From: JAZKHE01 sp040385525 | GTDB lineage: Bacteria; Bacteroidota; Bacteroidia; UBA4408 | Direction: 5' to 3' | Assembly (NCBI GenBank): GCA_040385525.1 | Contig: JAZKHE010000002.1 | Location: 620,001 to 684,000, forward strand | Length of the DNA: 64,000 bases | Shown: positions 18,749 to 26,910 of the stretch, in pieces | Layout: every line of letters begins with the position of its first letter | How positions within the stretch are numbered: position 1 is the first letter of the stretch | Notes under the pieces: generated by a model | Seen by the model: the letters and a program-made list of their open reading frames with translations, nothing else | The model's database searches: none | What the model was told of the DNA's origin: nothing | Made by a program: the position numbers and the translations under genes

Positions 18749-20143
18749 ATGCTTCAGAAACTTCAAAAAATAGAAATTAAATATTGGTTGCTAATTTTAT
18801 TAGGGATTACGCTTCCGTTTTTGTTTTTGGGTTATGGTGTAGAAGAAGATAGTTGGGGAACTGCTTTGGCTGCATTCAATGCACACACAACTGGTATTTA
18901 CGAAGTTTCTCGTTTTCCTGGGCATCCGTTTCAAGAAATTATTTATGCTTTGTTGTGGAACGATTCTCCCTTTTTATTTAACTTTTTAACGGCCATTTTT
19001 GGAGTATTTTCTTTTTATTATCTCTATAAAATTGCTTGTTATTATTCTGTTAAACAGCCATTATTACTTGCCTTAGCTTTTTTTTATACGCCAGTCGTTT
19101 TTATTTCGAGTACCTACACCATCGATTATATTTGGGCTATGGCTTTTTGTTTGGCATCGTGGTATGCATTGTTGCGGAATAAAGTTCTTGTAGCCGGAAT
19201 ATTATTAGCTATTGCAATTGCTTGTAGAATTTCATCAGGAGCAATGGCTATTCCTTTTCTGTTTATTTTGTTTGATAATTACAAAGGAATAGAATTTATA
19301 AAAAAAAGTTTTGTTTTGGGAATTTCAACCGCTACAATTACTGCGCTTTTGTTTATTCCTGTTTTTACTACTTATGGTTTTGATTTTTTAGTTTTTTGGG
19401 ATTTATTTGCGCCATCATTACCAAAATTATTATACAAAAGTACAATTGGTGTATTTGGTTTAATTGGTTGTTTATCTTTGTTATTAGCTTTATTTTTCGC
19501 TTTAAAGAATAAATTTGCTACAACTCTAAAGATTAATAAATGGCATTTGTTAAGCTGGCTTAGCATGTTTCTTTTATTTGCTTATTCGTATGCTCGCTTG
19601 CCTCAAAAATCTGCTTATTTAATAAATTGTATTCCGCCATTATTGCTTTTTGTAGCTTATTTTTTAAAAGAAAAACAATTGAAAATTGTTTGTACTTTCT
19701 TAATTGTGAGCAGTTTTTGTTGTGGTATAAATTTAACCGACAAACTACGTGGTAGCAAATATTCTAATTTAGCTATTACCAAAACAATTAGCGGACAAGA
19801 AATTTATTTTGATGTGTTTACTGGTCCTGCTATGGCCGATTATTACAAGCGCGAACAAAAAGAAGTTTTTGCAAATTATGTTAGCGCTTCATTACAAAAG
19901 ACAACAACTAAAATAGCCGTAATTAGTGGTTGGTGGTACAACCACATTATGATAAAAGCAATTAAAAATCCTTTACCCGCAAATTGTAAAATTTTAAATT
20001 ACGAAAACGAAGATGCTTTAAAAAGTATTGTTAATCAAGGTTTCGTTATTTATTATTTACCCGAAATGGATAGTATAAACGACACTTATTTCCAATCCAC
20101 TTTTACAAAAAAATACAGCAAAGCTTTTCCTGTTTTGTATTGA
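18749..20143 (+). CDS. Polytopic membrane protein, probable GT-C glycosyltransferase
   Basis: 464 residues with about ten to eleven membrane helices and a soluble C-terminal part from about 330. The first loop carries GVEEDSWGTALAA, an acidic pair where GT-C enzymes (PMT/ArnT-like) hold their catalytic Asp or Glu, and RFPGHP follows in the same loop. The overall layout fits a dolichyl- or undecaprenyl-phosphate-sugar-dependent transferase, but I cannot name a family. It starts four bases after the T9SS cargo gene and is probably in the alaS transcription unit. The pairing might suggest glycosylation of exported proteins; that is speculation. Confidence 0.6.
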   Translation: MLQKLQKIEIKYWLLILLGITLPFLFLGYGVEEDSWGTALAAFNAHTTGIYEVSRFPGHPFQEIIYALLWNDSPFLFNFLTAIFGVFSFYYLYKIACYYSVKQPLLLALAFFYTPVVFISSTYTIDYIWAMAFCLASWYALLRNKVLVAGILLAIAIACRISSGAMAIPFLFILFDNYKGIEFIKKSFVLGISTATITALLFIPVFTTYGFDFLVFWDLFAPSLPKLLYKSTIGVFGLIGCLSLLLALFFALKNKFATTLKINKWHLLSWLSMFLLFAYSYARLPQKSAYLINCIPPLLLFVAYFLKEKQLKIVCTFLIVSSFCCGINLTDKLRGSKYSNLAITKTISGQEIYFDVFTGPAMADYYKREQKEVFANYVSASLQKTTTKIAVISGWWYNHIMIKAIKNPLPANCKILNYENEDALKSIVNQGFVIYYLPEMDSINDTYFQSTFTKKYSKAFPVLY

Positions 20144-20145
20144 TA

Positions 20146-20799
20146 CTATTTTCTAAGACCGATTTTAATTCCTGTTTCTATTGTGGGCCATAGTTGGAAA
20201 ATTGACCTGTATTCACCTTCAGGATAAAGAACATTATAACATTGACCACGAGTTCCCCAGCTATACATATTTCTTTTTATTAATTTGCAATTAAAACCTG
20301 CACCAATAGATAGTTCTAAAAACAGATGCTTTAAAAAAAATATTTTAGCACCGTAATTAGAAGTTATTTTATGAGTATTTTTTTCATCTTGAACTATTTC
20401 ACTTAAAGACTCACTTAATCCTGCTGACTCATGGGTACAGTATTTAGCTGTATTTAGATTTTTATAAGTATATCTTATCTCACCAAATGAAACTTTTGAA
20501 TTTTTAGAAATTATACTGCTATAGCGTTTAACACCAACACGCATTACAATTCCATTGGTTGGTATATAGCCAGAATTATAAACCCAATTAAAACCTTTAT
20601 AAATTTTCCCGAAAGAAACTTCTAAAGCATAATTTTTAGAGTTTTTAATTTCTAAATAAGGTGAAATTTCACCATGCATTATACTTGATAATGCATTTAT
20701 AGAAAATGAAAAATTTGTTTTTGTAGTGTCATTGTTTTGTGAATACACATAACTTATATTGCATAGGCAATAAATTAATATGCAAATTATGTTTTTCAC
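20146..20799 (-). CDS. Secreted protein of unknown function, possible outer-membrane barrel
   Basis: 217 residues from a GTG start; no ATG fits the signal peptide (KNIICILIYCLCNISYVYSQ). The mature part alternates polar and hydrophobic residues in strand-length stretches (YALEVSFGKIYKGFNW, LFLELSIGAGFNCKLI) and ends in GIKIGLRK, as small outer-membrane beta-barrels do. No Cys lipidation. It lies downstream of sppA by 10 bases on the same strand, so it may share its transcript. No function assigned. Confidence 0.55.
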   Translation of the reverse strand: MKNIICILIYCLCNISYVYSQNNDTTKTNFSFSINALSSIMHGEISPYLEIKNSKNYALEVSFGKIYKGFNWVYNSGYIPTNGIVMRVGVKRYSSIISKNSKVSFGEIRYTYKNLNTAKYCTHESAGLSESLSEIVQDEKNTHKITSNYGAKIFFLKHLFLELSIGAGFNCKLIKRNMYSWGTRGQCYNVLYPEGEYRSIFQLWPTIETGIKIGLRK

Positions 20800-20809
20800 T
20801 TTCTTGAAT

Positions 20810-22591
20810 TTAATAAATCTCTAATTCAAATGGCATACGTGCTTGTATTCCTTTTGCATTTATAAATTGCTCAAGTTTTGTAATATAATCTGATGCTACG
20901 CCAAAATTTGTTTTTAAGAAATTAGCTTGTGCTTCTGTTTGAAAATCTTCCATCAATTTTTCAAAAGGTTCTTTTTGTTTGGGTAGCTCAGTAATTTTGT
21001 ATTTGCTCAATTTTGCCATTTTAGCTGCTTCCATAATTGCAGCATTTAATCCGCCAAACTCGTCAATTAAACCAATGTTTTTTGCATCTACACCGCTCCA
21101 AACTCTCCCTTGTCCTACGCTATCCACTTGCGCAATATCCATTTTTCTTCCTTCGCCAACTTTCGTAATAAAGTCTTTGTAAACTCTTTCCACACTCATT
21201 TGCATAAAGTTTCTCTCTTCGTTTGTTAAAGGTCTGTAAATGCTTCCCATATCGGCATGTTTGTTTGTCATCACAGTATCAAAAGTTAAACCTAATTTGT
21301 TGTTTAGCATGGCTTTTGCATTAAACATCAATCCAAAAACACCAATAGAACCAGTAATTGTATTTTTATCAGCAAATATTTTATCGGCAGCGCAAGAAAT
21401 ATAATAACCGCCAGATGCCGCTACATCGCCCATAGAAACGATAACAGGTTTTACTTTTTTGGCTAAAATAACTTCTCTCCACATTACATCCGAAGCTAAA
21501 GCGCTTCCTCCAGGAGAGTTTACACGCAACACAATCGCTTTAATTTTAGAATCTAAACGAGCATCTTTTATAGCTTCTGCAATGGTTTCAGAACCCATTG
21601 CGCCATCATCGCTATCGCCACTTTGTATTTCGCCCGAAGCATAAATTACAGCAATTTTATCTTTTGCAAATTGTTTGTTTTGTTCCACATGCTGACTATA
21701 TTTTTTAAGCGAAACAAAATTTAAGTCAGCGCCCGCAACAAGGCCTACTCTGTTTTTTAGTTCTGTTTCAATTTCATCGTAATAACTTAATTTGTCAATT
21801 AGTTTTAGTTTTACTGCGTCTTCAGCATTTGTAATGCTTAAATTGGTTGCAATACTGTTTAGTTCTTCAATACTAATTTTACGACTTTGGCCAATTCCAG
21901 TTAGCATATTGTTCCAAATTGTGCCAACAAAACTCATGGTTTGTTTTCTGTTTTCAGCACTCATTTTATCGTACATAAAAGGTTCAACAGCACTTTTAAA
22001 TTTACCATGACGAATAATTTCTGGTTCAACTTCTAATTTTTCTAATGTGTTTTTAAAAAACATTAGCGAAGTGCTTAAACCTTTTAATTCCATATCGCCA
22101 GCCGGATTCATATACATTTTATCGGCAACGCTAGCCAAATAATATGCTTTTTGTGTATAAACTTCAGAGTAGGCAACAATAAATTTTCCTGAAGTTTTAA
22201 AATCTACCAAAGCTTCTCTAATCTCTTCCATTGTTGCCATTCCAGCAGGAACAGATTCTAAATTCAAATAAATTCCTTTTATTTTTTTATCAAGTTTAGC
22301 ATGTTCTAACGCTCTAAGTATTGTATTTAATCCTAAAGGTTTATTGCTTTCAAAAGTTCCAAAATCAAAACCTTCAAACGGGTTGTTCGAGCTTCTGTCG
22401 TTTATAGGTGTGTTTAATTCTATTTTTAAAATAGAGTTTTCCGAAATTTTGTTTTTTGTTTCATCTCCAGCAGAACCCACAATACTGCCAATAAATGCAG
22501 CCATAATTATTACACCTATTATAATAAATATAATTTGAGCTAAAATAAAGCCAAACATGCTGGCAAACATAGTTTTGAAAAACTGTTTCAT
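20810..22591 (-). CDS. sppA: Signal peptide peptidase SppA, long (67K) type
   Basis: 593 residues. One N-terminal membrane helix (about 11-40) is followed by two tandem S49 peptidase domains, as in the E. coli-type enzyme. The general base is expected at K199 (FKSAVEPF) in the first domain and the nucleophile at S393 (GDVAASGGYY) in the second, with NSPGGSA at about 358. It degrades cleaved signal peptides in the membrane. Length and both catalytic residues are intact. It diverges from folK over about 80 bases. Confidence 0.95.
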   Translation of the reverse strand: MKQFFKTMFASMFGFILAQIIFIIIGVIIMAAFIGSIVGSAGDETKNKISENSILKIELNTPINDRSSNNPFEGFDFGTFESNKPLGLNTILRALEHAKLDKKIKGIYLNLESVPAGMATMEEIREALVDFKTSGKFIVAYSEVYTQKAYYLASVADKMYMNPAGDMELKGLSTSLMFFKNTLEKLEVEPEIIRHGKFKSAVEPFMYDKMSAENRKQTMSFVGTIWNNMLTGIGQSRKISIEELNSIATNLSITNAEDAVKLKLIDKLSYYDEIETELKNRVGLVAGADLNFVSLKKYSQHVEQNKQFAKDKIAVIYASGEIQSGDSDDGAMGSETIAEAIKDARLDSKIKAIVLRVNSPGGSALASDVMWREVILAKKVKPVIVSMGDVAASGGYYISCAADKIFADKNTITGSIGVFGLMFNAKAMLNNKLGLTFDTVMTNKHADMGSIYRPLTNEERNFMQMSVERVYKDFITKVGEGRKMDIAQVDSVGQGRVWSGVDAKNIGLIDEFGGLNAAIMEAAKMAKLSKYKITELPKQKEPFEKLMEDFQTEAQANFLKTNFGVASDYITKLEQFINAKGIQARMPFELEIY

Positions 22592-22642
22592 AAAAAAACG
22601 CTAATTAAATTGATATGCAATGTTAAATAAAAAAAATGCTTG

Positions 22643-22650
22643 TACTTTTG
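22643..22650 (+). promoter_or_regulatory. -7 element of folK
   Basis: TACTTTTG matches TAnnTTTG, 22 bases before the folK ATG. No -33 TTG lies at the expected distance. Confidence 0.4.
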
Positions 22651-22672
22651 AAATAACAAACTTTAACTTGTA

Positions 22673-23167
22673 ATGAACAAAGCTTATATACTTTTAGGAG
22701 GAAATATTGGAGATGTAAGAGCAAATTTCACCAAAGTTGAAGTTTTTTTGGTATCGGATGGAATCAAAATAACCAACAAATCATCTATTTATGTTACCAA
22801 AGCCTGGGGCAAAGAAAATCAACCCGATTTTTTAAACCAAGTATTAGGAATTGAAGTTGATTTTGATGCTAATAGCTTGCTTACTAGATTATTAAGTATT
22901 GAGAGAGTGATCGGTAGAATAAGAGAAGAAGGTAAAAAATGGCTGGAAAGAGTTATCGATATTGATATTTTGTTTTTTAATGACGAAATAATTAATAATC
23001 CGCCAACTTTAATAATTCCGCATCCTTACATTCCTTTTAGAAAATTTACGCTAACACCCTTATTTGAATTGATTCCAAATTATGTTCATCCTAGCAGTAA
23101 TAAAACGATTGCAGAGCTTTTAGCCGAATGCAAAGATGATTTAGAGGTTAAAAAAATAGATTTATAG
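22673..23167 (+). CDS. folK: 2-amino-4-hydroxy-6-hydroxymethyldihydropteridine diphosphokinase
   Basis: 164 residues, normal for HPPK. It transfers pyrophosphate from ATP to 6-hydroxymethyl-dihydropterin in folate synthesis. Seen are YILLGGNIGDVRANF at the start, the ATP/pterin-binding ERVIDIDILFF (about 92-102) and IPHPYIPFRKFTLTPLFEL near the end. It stands alone; folB and folP are not adjacent. It is divergent from sppA. Confidence 0.95.
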   Translation: MNKAYILLGGNIGDVRANFTKVEVFLVSDGIKITNKSSIYVTKAWGKENQPDFLNQVLGIEVDFDANSLLTRLLSIERVIGRIREEGKKWLERVIDIDILFFNDEIINNPPTLIIPHPYIPFRKFTLTPLFELIPNYVHPSSNKTIAELLAECKDDLEVKKIDL

Positions 23168-23275
23168 CGCGAAAATGCGCAGTTAAATTTCATAGTTTAA
23201 AAAAAATGTTTATTTTCGCAACTTATAATATAGTTTTTAGAATTAAACTACTAAACAAAATAAATTAAATAACCG

Positions 23276-25051
23276 ATGAAAAATCAACATGTAAAAGGTG
23301 TTTCCTTTGTTGTTGCAGCCGCTTTAGCATTGGCAAGCTGTAAATCAACAGATTGGTCTAAAGTTCAACACGAAGTTACTCCAAACCCATTAGAAATGCA
23401 TGCAGACAGTATTGCAGTTACTGTTAAAGTTACTGTGCCTGTAAAAATTTACAAACCTAAAAACACAGTAATTTTTACTCCAACATTAAAATACAATGGT
23501 GGCGAAAAAGCTTTAAAGTCTGTAACGTTTGAAGGTGAGAAAGTAAAAGTAAAAGATCCTGCTGCAGTAGCTGTTGTTAAAAAAGCAGAAGGTACAACTT
23601 ACACATATAATGATGTAATTGCTTATACTCCAGAATTAAAAGTTTCTGAGTTAGTAGCAAAAGTAGAAGTTAAGAAAAAAACTAAAGTAAAAGGTAGTTA
23701 TACTTCTCCTAAAATTGCTGATGCAACAATCGTTACTCCATTGTTAGTTCAGTTAGATGAAAAAACAGTAATGGGTAAAGAAGCTATGCCACGCGTAGTT
23801 CCAATGTCTAACGCTTCTGATATGTTGTTTACAATTAATCAGTCATCTATTGTAGCTAAAGAAGCTTCTCAAGATGATATGAAAGCAATGTTCAAATTCA
23901 TTAAAGACAGCAAAATTGAAATTTTAGATCCTAAAACTAAAAAAGTAGTTGAAACAAAACCAAACTACGATATTAAAGGTGTTGCTATTTCTGCTTATGC
24001 TTCTCCAGATGGAGTTGAGTCTAAAAACGCAAGTTTAGCTTCTGACCGTGCAAACAGTACAGAAAAACACATTATGGCAGAATTGAAAAAAATGAAAATG
24101 GAAGCAGGTATTGATGCTGCTACATTCTTCACTAAAACTTCAACTCCAGAAGATTGGGAAGGTTTTAAAGCTTTAATGGAAAAATCTGAGAAAATCCAAA
24201 ATCCAGATAGAGATATGATTATTCGTATTTTACAATCTCAATCAGATTTAGAAAAAAGAGAGCAAGAAATTAAAAATATTTCTAAAGTTTATACTGAAAT
24301 CGCTGACGAAATTTTACCAAAATTACGTCGTTCAATGATGACAGTTAATGCTGAGAAAAAATGTAAAACAGATGCTGAGTTAACTGCAATGTCTGCTTCT
24401 ACTCCTGATTCTTTAACTGCTGAAGAATTAATGTATTCTGCAGATTTAGCACAAGACATGAATACTAAATTAACTGTTTACAATAATTTAGCTCGTGTTT
24501 ATCCTAACGATTGGAGAGGTCCAAACAATATTGGATGTATCTACGTTATGCAAAATAAATTAGGTGATGCTGAAACTCAATTTAATAAATCGAATGGTTT
24601 ATCTGCAAACAATCCTGCTGTATTAAATAACTTAGGTGTTGTTGCAATTAAAAAAGGTGATAGAAAAGCTGCTGAAGATTTCTACAAAAAAGCAGGTTCT
24701 TCTAAAGAAACTAACTACAACATGGCTAATTTATACATCCGTCAAGCTAAATACAGCGAAGCTGTTTCAAACTACGGAAGTGAAAATAGCTTTAACTCAG
24801 CTTTAGCTAAATTATTAAATAAAGATTTTGATGCTGCAATTTCTACAATTGATGCTTCAAAAGAAAAAGACTCTGCTTGGGGTGCTTATTTAAAAGCTGT
24901 TGCTTGTGCTCGTAAAGCTGATGCTGCGGGTGTTGCTAACAACTTGAAATCTGCATTCGCTAAAGATGCTTCTTTGAAAAAATTAGCTCAAGAAGATATG
25001 GAGTTTGTAAAAGTTAAAGAAAATGGTGATGTTAAAAATGTACTTAACTAG
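23276..25051 (+). CDS. Large lipoprotein with OmpA-like region and TPR repeats
   Basis: 591 residues. The signal peptide ends in the lipobox LASC (Cys about 22). The mature N-terminus is beta-rich (about 40-190). Residues about 225-290 (DIKGVAISAYASPDGVESKNASLASDRA) resemble the SPDG and N-x-L-S-x-x-R-A features of OmpA-like peptidoglycan-binding domains. TPR-like repeats cover about 395-500. Codon choice is more regular than in the neighbours (Lys AAA, Gly GGT, Ala GCT), as in highly expressed genes. It is probably an abundant periplasmic-side outer-membrane lipoprotein; its partners are unknown. A perfect terminator follows. Confidence 0.75.
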   Translation: MKNQHVKGVSFVVAAALALASCKSTDWSKVQHEVTPNPLEMHADSIAVTVKVTVPVKIYKPKNTVIFTPTLKYNGGEKALKSVTFEGEKVKVKDPAAVAVVKKAEGTTYTYNDVIAYTPELKVSELVAKVEVKKKTKVKGSYTSPKIADATIVTPLLVQLDEKTVMGKEAMPRVVPMSNASDMLFTINQSSIVAKEASQDDMKAMFKFIKDSKIEILDPKTKKVVETKPNYDIKGVAISAYASPDGVESKNASLASDRANSTEKHIMAELKKMKMEAGIDAATFFTKTSTPEDWEGFKALMEKSEKIQNPDRDMIIRILQSQSDLEKREQEIKNISKVYTEIADEILPKLRRSMMTVNAEKKCKTDAELTAMSASTPDSLTAEELMYSADLAQDMNTKLTVYNNLARVYPNDWRGPNNIGCIYVMQNKLGDAETQFNKSNGLSANNPAVLNNLGVVAIKKGDRKAAEDFYKKAGSSKETNYNMANLYIRQAKYSEAVSNYGSENSFNSALAKLLNKDFDAAISTIDASKEKDSAWGAYLKAVACARKADAAGVANNLKSAFAKDASLKKLAQEDMEFVKVKENGDVKNVLN

Positions 25052-25072
25052 TCATTAACTAAATACTAAAAA

Positions 25073-25101
25073 AGTCCCGATAAAATCGGGACTTTTTTTT
25101 T
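25073..25101 (+). terminator. Intrinsic terminator after the TPR lipoprotein gene
   Basis: AGTCCCGAT (25073-25081) pairs perfectly with ATCGGGACT (25085-25093) around AAA, followed by nine T. Its TCCCGAT/ATCGGGA core recurs in the greA-upstream hairpin and inside mutS. Confidence 0.9.
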
Positions 25102-25127
25102 GCAAAATATTTTTCTAAATTTATCGA

Positions 25128-25709
25128 ATGAGATTATTTTTTTGTGGACTAGTTCTGCTGTGTTTTTTTGTAAACCCAATTTTTGCTAGTAGTTTAAAGG
25201 ATACAGTTAATATACCTGCAAAAAAAAATCTAACAAAAAGAGAAAAAAAAACGTATCATTATTTAATTCTTACGGGTACAATTAAACAATTAAAACAAAC
25301 CGAAAAAGCTAAGGAATTACCTTTAGATAGTGCCGTTGTGTTATTGTTAGATTCCGCAGGAAATGTTATATCAGAACACCTTTCAACAATTAAAAAGCCA
25401 GTTGTATTAAAGCTAAAACTCGAAAAAAAATACACAATTAAAATCCAAAAAAATGGATACGTGCCTAAGTTTTTTGATGTGAATACAACTTTACCAAAAG
25501 AAAAATTACGTTTGCATAGTTTTAGATTCGATTTGTATTTGTACGAAAAAGTGCAAGGTGTAGATTACTCATTGTTAAATAAAGCGGTTGCTATAATTGA
25601 ATACATACCAAAACACGATAAGTTTGATTACGATTATGTTTACACGCGCGAAGTAAACAAAGAACTGAAACAACAATACAAAGATTTGTATTATCTTAAA
25701 AAAGACTAA
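25128..25709 (+). CDS. Secreted protein, paralogue of the next gene
   Basis: 193 residues with a signal peptide (MRLFFCGLVLLCFFVNPIFA). The middle part, with ALPLDSAVVLLLDSAGN-like and KKYTIKIQKNGYVPKFFDVNT patterns, resembles the small carboxypeptidase-regulatory-like beta-sandwich found in Bacteroidota surface proteins. It shares with the next gene KNGYVPKFFDVNT / KEGYVSKCFVVNT and the ending KFDYDYxYTxxxNxxLKQxY. The two are tandem duplicates. Function unknown. Confidence 0.65.
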   Translation: MRLFFCGLVLLCFFVNPIFASSLKDTVNIPAKKNLTKREKKTYHYLILTGTIKQLKQTEKAKELPLDSAVVLLLDSAGNVISEHLSTIKKPVVLKLKLEKKYTIKIQKNGYVPKFFDVNTTLPKEKLRLHSFRFDLYLYEKVQGVDYSLLNKAVAIIEYIPKHDKFDYDYVYTREVNKELKQQYKDLYYLKKD

Positions 25710-25755
25710 TTTCCTAATTTAAAGCTTGATATAAATTTCGTATCTTTACTTTATC

Positions 25756-26304
25756 ATGATTTCGTTAAAGTTTAGGATATTATTAATTTTTAGTTTACTA
25801 TTTTCAGTTTTGAGTATTTCCGCTCAAGAAAAAGAGAAGTCATCTCCATTTTATTTACAGCTTTTCGGTATAATAAAAGAAATTAATATTGAAAATGGTA
25901 AATCAAAACTTGTTAAACTAGAAGGTGCCATTGTAGAGGTTATTGATTCAGACAATAAAGAAATATTTCATGGAGTTTATGATGCCAAAAAGCGCCTTGC
26001 TATAAAACTTCCTTTAAGTCAAAATTTTACGGTTATTGTTTCTAAAGAAGGTTACGTTAGTAAATGTTTTGTTGTAAATACGATTGTTGCCAATCAAAAA
26101 TTGTCAGTTTATAATTTTCCGTTTGAAGTAATTCTATTTAAAAAAATTGAAGATTTAAACGTAGAAATTGTTGACCCTGTTGCTATTGTTCAATTTTTCT
26201 CAAAGGAAAGTAAATTTGACTACGACTACGAATATACAGAGCAAATAAACGCAATTCTTAAACAAAAATATCAGGAATACTACATTACCGAAGACCCTAA
26301 ATAA
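25756..26304 (+). CDS. Secreted protein, paralogue of the preceding gene
   Basis: 182 residues with a signal peptide (MISLKFRILLIFSLLFSVLSISAQ). The fold signals match the upstream paralogue: an LxGxIxEVIDSDNKE-type strand pattern, KEGYVSKCFVVNT and the C-terminal KFDYDYEYT. Sequence identity is modest, so the duplication is old. The 46-base spacer holds TATCTTTA eight bases before the ATG, which may be its own promoter. Function unknown. Its stop abuts the convergent methyltransferase stop. Confidence 0.65.
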   Translation: MISLKFRILLIFSLLFSVLSISAQEKEKSSPFYLQLFGIIKEINIENGKSKLVKLEGAIVEVIDSDNKEIFHGVYDAKKRLAIKLPLSQNFTVIVSKEGYVSKCFVVNTIVANQKLSVYNFPFEVILFKKIEDLNVEIVDPVAIVQFFSKESKFDYDYEYTEQINAILKQKYQEYYITEDPK

Positions 26305-26835
26305 TTATACTCTTGTTTTAGAAAAATAATCCCAAAGCACCATTCCTGCAGTAACCGAAATATTAAACGAATGTTTGGTGCCCAGTTGCGGAACTTCAAT
26401 ACAAGCATCACAATTATCTACAACTTGTTGTTCTACTCCATACACTTCGTTTCCAAAAATTACTGCTGTTGGCTGATTTGAATCGAAAGTCATATCCAAT
26501 AACGAAACACTATTTTCCGCTTGTTCAATAGCATATATTTTAAAATTATTTTTTCTAAGTGCATCAATAGCTTCGCCCGTAGTTTTAAAATATTTCCAAT
26601 CAACAGATTCCGTTGCTCCTAAAGCTGTTTTATGAATTTCTTTGTTGGGTGGTGTTGCTGTAATTCCGCATAAATAAATACTTTCAACCAAAAATGCATC
26701 ACTGGTTCTAAACACAGAGCCAATGTTGTGTAGACTTCTAATATTGTCTAAAACAACCACTAATTTCGATTTCTCAGTTTTTTTAAACTCATCAACCGAT
26801 ATTCGGTTTAACTCTTCGTTGGCTAGTTTTTTCAT
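26305..26835 (-). CDS. TrmH/SpoU-family RNA 2'-O-methyltransferase
   Basis: 176 residues, a minimal SPOUT methyltransferase that would transfer a methyl group from SAM to a ribose 2'-OH in rRNA or tRNA. The three family motifs are present: NIGSVFRTSDAF (about 36-47), FGNEVYGVEQQ (about 125-135) and HSFNISVTAGMVLWDY (about 155-170). There is no N-terminal substrate domain, unlike rlmB in this window. The target nucleotide cannot be assigned. It is monocistronic, head to head with mutS. Confidence 0.88.
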   Translation of the reverse strand: MKKLANEELNRISVDEFKKTEKSKLVVVLDNIRSLHNIGSVFRTSDAFLVESIYLCGITATPPNKEIHKTALGATESVDWKYFKTTGEAIDALRKNNFKIYAIEQAENSVSLLDMTFDSNQPTAVIFGNEVYGVEQQVVDNCDACIEVPQLGTKHSFNISVTAGMVLWDYFSKTRV

Positions 26836-26910
26836 AATAATAGTTAGTCAAAATTATGTTAAAAACTTTAATTAAAGTACAAAATTCAAATTTGTATTTT
26901 TATGCAAGTT

